Part shown: positions 6,817 to 9,157 of the stretch, piece after piece | Position numbering within the stretch: the first letter of the stretch is position 1 | How the letters are laid out: each line of letters begins with the position of its first letter | Source of the DNA: Candidatus Sigynarchaeota archaeon | Lineage (GTDB): Archaea; Asgardarchaeota; Jordarchaeia; Jordarchaeales; Jordarchaeaceae | Assembly: GCA_030587505.1 (NCBI GenBank) | Contig: JAUQYY010000322.1 | Coordinates: 1 to 9,157, forward strand | Direction of reading: 5' to 3' | Length of the DNA stretch: 9,157 nt | Made by a program: the position numbers and the translations under genes | The notes under the pieces: generated by a model | Told to the model about the DNA's origin: nothing | The model's database searches: none | The model's input: only the letters and a program-made list of their open reading frames with translations

Positions 6817-6826
6817 TTAACGTTAA
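6817..6826. promoter_or_regulatory. Palindrome upstream of the PEPC-like gene's TATA box
   Basis: TTAACGTTAA is a perfect 10-bp palindrome ending nine bases before the TATA-like box. It contains the CGTTAR hexamer that also occurs at 6740-6745 and 6793-6798. Possible operator; inferred from symmetry and position only. Confidence 0.35.
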
Positions 6827-6835
6827 CCTTTTTTG

Positions 6836-6843
6836 TTTATAAG
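6836..6843 (+). promoter_or_regulatory. TATA-like box for the PEPC-like gene
   Basis: TTTATAAG, 67 bp before the ATG at 6911 and inside the AT-rich part of the divergent gap. Transcription would begin near 6867, leaving a leader of about 44 nt that holds the AGGTG ribosome binding site. Confidence 0.5.
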
Positions 6844-6846
6844 CGG

Positions 6847-6858
6847 TAATAATTATTA
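6847..6858. promoter_or_regulatory. Palindrome between TATA box and start site of the PEPC-like gene
   Basis: TAATAATTATTA is a perfect 12-bp palindrome just downstream of the TATA box. A protein bound here would block polymerase recruitment or escape. AT-only palindromes arise easily by chance, so this is weak. Confidence 0.35.
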
Positions 6859-6898
6859 AGGAAACTCAGAGAAAAATACTGGGATCTGAGAGGTTGAA

Positions 6899-6903
6899 AG
6901 GTG
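6899..6903 (+). promoter_or_regulatory. Ribosome binding site choosing ATG 6911 over TTG 6905
   Basis: AGGTG stands seven bases before ATG at 6911, a normal spacing, but only one base before the in-frame TTG at 6905. Confidence 0.55.
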
Positions 6904-6910
6904 TTTGGCA

Positions 6911-8524
6911 ATGCGTGTTCCGGCAACGATGGCAACTCAGGATTCTGATTCCGCCTCGACTTACATTGGCTCAGAGGAGGAGATAGAGGAAGCAGTGGAC
7001 TGCCTTTCTCCGAGGGAGGAGGGAGGCTTCGGAGCGGAGGAGCTGGTGGTTGACTTCGCAGAGAAGCTCACCCCCTTTCACCACATAGAAGAGATAGTTC
7101 GAAGAATTATGGAGAAGGGATTGATCCCGAGTTTTAACGTCAACCTCACGCCAAGCGTACCGGCGGGCAGTTACGAGTTTGGTTTCAGAAGAATGGCCAT
7201 ATTCCAAAAAATCATAGAGGTGAACTACCGGCTCAGAAACGAAACAAACGGTGGGGCAATCTACGAGGTGATCCATCCCCTAACAGAGTCACCGAGAGAC
7301 CTGACTCGCATTGAAATGAACTTCAACATCCTCAAAAACTATATTCTCGAAACAATAGACCCCACCGCTAAGCTGAAGGATCTTCAAATTATTCCCTACG
7401 TGAAAGACCTACAATCATTACTAAACATTTCAAACACAATCGGAGAATATTTCAAGGCTTATCCATCCATGCTGAGTCCGTTAAGCTATCTTAGAATATT
7501 TCTCGGAAGGTCGGACTCTGCTCTACAGAGCGGCCTCGTACCCTCGACGCTTGCCAGTAAAATCGCCATCTCAGACCTCGCAATCATCAGCGGAAAACTC
7601 AATACCCCCATTTTCCCCATCCTGAACGCTGGCTACCTACCCTTCAGGGGGTTCGTCAATCCGAGAAATCTGGACAACGTTCTAACCGAGTATTCTGGCA
7701 TTAGAACACTCACGATCCCCTCAAGCCTAAGGTACGATGTCGACCGGAAGGAAACCCAAAAGATGATTCTCCTTCTCAGAGACAAGCTACAATCCCAAAA
7801 GGCGAAACCGTACTCGAAGAGAGAGAAAAACGAAATCATAAACATAATCGGACTCTTTACGGCAAAATACTTCGAAACCCTCCACCAGATACTACTCAAC
7901 CCCAGAATATTCGAACTCGTCCCACTCAGACGCGAAAGAACAGTACCCCTCCAGAACGCGGAGCGCCCCTCCGACCAGACGGTAATCAAAAGCCTTGCAA
8001 AAAAGTGCACAGACAGCAAGGTGTCCAAACAGTTGCTCAAGTTGGAGAACCTAAAATTGGAGTCCCAGCTGGGAGCGATTCCCTTCACAGCCACCATGTA
8101 CAGCATAGGTTTACCCCCAGAATTCATCGGAACCGGAAGAGGGTTAAACGCGGTCAACGAGTGGAAGAGCGAAGCCCTGGAAAGACTCCTGGATGTTTAC
8201 TACCCCTCCCTCAGAGAGGCCCTAAACTTCGCCTCACGCTTCATTAGCCTGGAAGCCATCCAAAAAGTGCTCTCGAAAAAGGTCTACGACCAGGTAACGG
8301 AGGACATAAAATACATCAAGGAATTCCTTGACATAGACATAAGCCCAAACACCTCCCACGAAATAGTCACGAAGATGATCTCGGAGTACCTCTCCGCACG
8401 CACCCTCACGAAAGGAGACATAAAAAAGGAAGGACTCACAGACATAATCCAAGGAGAAAAAATGGTCGAAATCGCCCAGAAACTAATCCTATACGCGGGA
8501 AAAATCAGAGGAGCACTAGGCTAA
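6911..8524 (+). CDS. Archaeal-type phosphoenolpyruvate carboxylase homologue, active site divergent
   Basis: A 537-residue protein of the archaeal-type PEPC family, whose members make oxaloacetate from PEP and bicarbonate. Family marks: RVPATMATQ at the start, GRSDSALQSGLVPS (199-212), NAGYLPFRG (239-247), AIPFTATMYSIGLPPEFIG (389-407) and TGRGL (408-412). Length is as expected and there is no frameshift. Compared from memory with the family, several catalytic positions differ: TQHPD reads TQDSD (His to D11, Pro to S12), TPRIP reads TPSVP (S82), PLIED reads PYVKD (Glu metal ligand to K165), TIQS reads TIPS (P270) and PRAIxF reads LGAIPF (G388). D202 of RSD and R246 of PFRG are kept. So the fold is sure but PEPC activity is doubtful; a regulatory or new role is possible. 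The start at 6911 is chosen by AGGTG seven bases upstream. It is preceded by a promoter with flanking palindromes and followed by a DUF364 gene. I withhold the symbol ppcA for this reason. Confidence 0.85.
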   Translation: MRVPATMATQDSDSASTYIGSEEEIEEAVDCLSPREEGGFGAEELVVDFAEKLTPFHHIEEIVRRIMEKGLIPSFNVNLTPSVPAGSYEFGFRRMAIFQKIIEVNYRLRNETNGGAIYEVIHPLTESPRDLTRIEMNFNILKNYILETIDPTAKLKDLQIIPYVKDLQSLLNISNTIGEYFKAYPSMLSPLSYLRIFLGRSDSALQSGLVPSTLASKIAISDLAIISGKLNTPIFPILNAGYLPFRGFVNPRNLDNVLTEYSGIRTLTIPSSLRYDVDRKETQKMILLLRDKLQSQKAKPYSKREKNEIINIIGLFTAKYFETLHQILLNPRIFELVPLRRERTVPLQNAERPSDQTVIKSLAKKCTDSKVSKQLLKLENLKLESQLGAIPFTATMYSIGLPPEFIGTGRGLNAVNEWKSEALERLLDVYYPSLREALNFASRFISLEAIQKVLSKKVYDQVTEDIKYIKEFLDIDISPNTSHEIVTKMISEYLSARTLTKGDIKKEGLTDIIQGEKMVEIAQKLILYAGKIRGALG

Positions 8525-8561
8525 AACCCACCCTTCTTTCCGCTCCCTGTGACCCTAAGCA

Positions 8562-8567
8562 TTTTTT
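8562..8567 (+). terminator. Oligo-T tract after the PEPC-like gene
   Basis: T6 lies 38 bp after the stop codon, downstream of a pyrimidine-rich stretch. It could be an archaeal-type terminator. The next gene has its own TATA-like box, which fits transcription ending here. Confidence 0.35.
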
Positions 8568-8600
8568 GGTTCCAGAAACAGCTCACATCACCAAAACTTG

Positions 8601-8609
8601 TTTATTTAA
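8601..8609 (+). promoter_or_regulatory. TATA-like box for the DUF364 gene
   Basis: TTTATTTAA is preceded by the purine/A-rich CCAAAACTT, BRE-like. The predicted start of transcription is near 8632 and the leader to ATG 8666 about 34 nt. Confidence 0.5.
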
Positions 8610-8665
8610 CTTCTGGAACAGTTCAATAGCAAAAGGGTACACAATTCCGCCGAGTGGTTTTTATT

Positions 8666-9157
8666 ATGGACGCCGTCGAAAGCTTAATCAAGTATCTGAA
8701 AAAAGAGTTAGCCGGGAACCTTGAGGGGGTTAAGGTCAGCGATGTGAGAATAGGGCTCGAGTACGCCGGAGTTATGCTCTCAACCGGAGAAGGAGGCGTG
8801 GCACACGTTCTCAGAGAAGATTCCCCCGAGTGTCAGGTTTTCGAAGAGGCTGGAGAGCTGCAAGGTTCGGACGCTATAGAGTTGTTGAACCTAGCCACCT
8901 CCAGAAACCTGATAGCGGCCGCTCTGGGTGTCGCCACGATAAACGCGGTTTCACAGATCGCCTTCAGAAACAAGCCGGAAAAGTACCCCTTCAGAAACAT
9001 CGACATCATGGACTTAGTCGAACCGGGGGAAAAGATTCTGATGGTCGGCTACCTGGCTCCACTCATCCCGAAACTGTTGGAAAAAACCCGAAACATAACC
9101 GTGATAGAGAGGAGAAGCATCCGTAACCCCGTGGTTAGAATCGCTAAGGAGGAACAA
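8666..9157 (+). CDS. DUF4213/DUF364 protein (putative heavy-metal chelation family), 3' partial
   Basis: The first 164 residues of a protein that runs past the right edge with no stop. The N-terminal part matches the DUF4213 enolase-N-like domain: VSDVRIGLEYAGVML (25-39) followed by GEGGVAHVL. The middle has SRNLIAAALGVATINAVS, the helical linker typical of the family. The beginning of the Rossmann-like DUF364 domain follows, EPGEKILMVGYLAPLIPKL then NITVIERR. Whole members are about 240-260 residues, so roughly a third is missing. Pfam describes DUF364 as putative heavy-metal chelation; the true function is unknown and members occur in archaea and anaerobic bacteria. The start is ATG at 8666; an in-frame GTG at 8654 would add four residues, and no strong ribosome binding site separates them. 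It follows the PEPC-like gene after 141 bp with its own promoter-like box, so a shared operon is not indicated. Confidence 0.82.
   Translation, partial: MDAVESLIKYLKKELAGNLEGVKVSDVRIGLEYAGVMLSTGEGGVAHVLREDSPECQVFEEAGELQGSDAIELLNLATSRNLIAAALGVATINAVSQIAFRNKPEKYPFRNIDIMDLVEPGEKILMVGYLAPLIPKLLEKTRNITVIERRSIRNPVVRIAKEEQ

Noticed and set aside
7633..8157. 174-codon minus-strand open frame antisense to the PEPC-like gene
   Set aside because: It mirrors a conserved coding region, and its translation shows no recognisable domain and low complexity in Ser/Phe/Leu. It is best explained as a shadow.

Overview
The window looks like chromosomal DNA from an archaeon. The signs are an archaeal-type phosphoenolpyruvate carboxylase homologue, the alpha part of an ADP-forming acyl-CoA synthetase, a TPR protein with a C-terminal zinc ribbon, AT-rich TATA-like boxes before most genes, GGAGGTGA-like ribosome binding sites, GTG/TTG starts and AGA/AGG-rich arginine codons. 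A Thermoproteota/Bathyarchaeia-like lineage is a guess that the sequence does not settle. I saw no rRNA, tRNA, CRISPR array, insertion sequence or origin.

Layout. Left edge (2-1042, +): the last 346 residues of an NDP-forming acyl-CoA synthetase alpha subunit. 1176-4628 (+): three genes that form a plausible lipid-linked sugar pathway, namely a UPF0104/LPG-synthase-TM (AglD-like) membrane protein, a DPM1-like family 2 glycosyltransferase, and a PMT/ArnT-like GT-C membrane glycosyltransferase. Gaps of 80-112 bp, each with a TATA-like element, suggest separate promoters rather than one tight operon. 4669-6682 (-): a Nudix hydrolase, a six-repeat TPR protein with a zinc ribbon, and a GNAT acetyltransferase, convergent with the GT-C gene. 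6911-8524 (+): the PEP carboxylase homologue, behind a 228-bp gap with palindromes on both sides of its TATA box. 8666-9157 (+): the start of a DUF4213/DUF364 protein that runs off the window.

How they may work together. The family 2 enzyme would load a sugar onto a polyprenyl phosphate at the inner membrane face. The GT-C enzyme would use that donor on the outer face. The UPF0104 protein could serve in membrane transfer or lipid modification. The minus-strand genes and the right-hand genes have no clear link to this pathway.

The most striking observation is in the PEP carboxylase homologue. Its fold-defining segments and C-terminal signature are well kept and its frame is open for 537 codons. 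Yet, compared from memory with the family, several active-site positions are changed: the TQHPD histidine is Asp, the TPR-type arginine is Ser, the PLxED metal-ligand glutamate is Lys, and the RAIxF arginine is Gly. It may be a PEPC-fold protein with a different or regulatory role. A second oddity is a threefold 30-bp in-frame tandem repeat in the UPF0104 gene, which lengthens the segment after the LPGG motif by about 20 residues.
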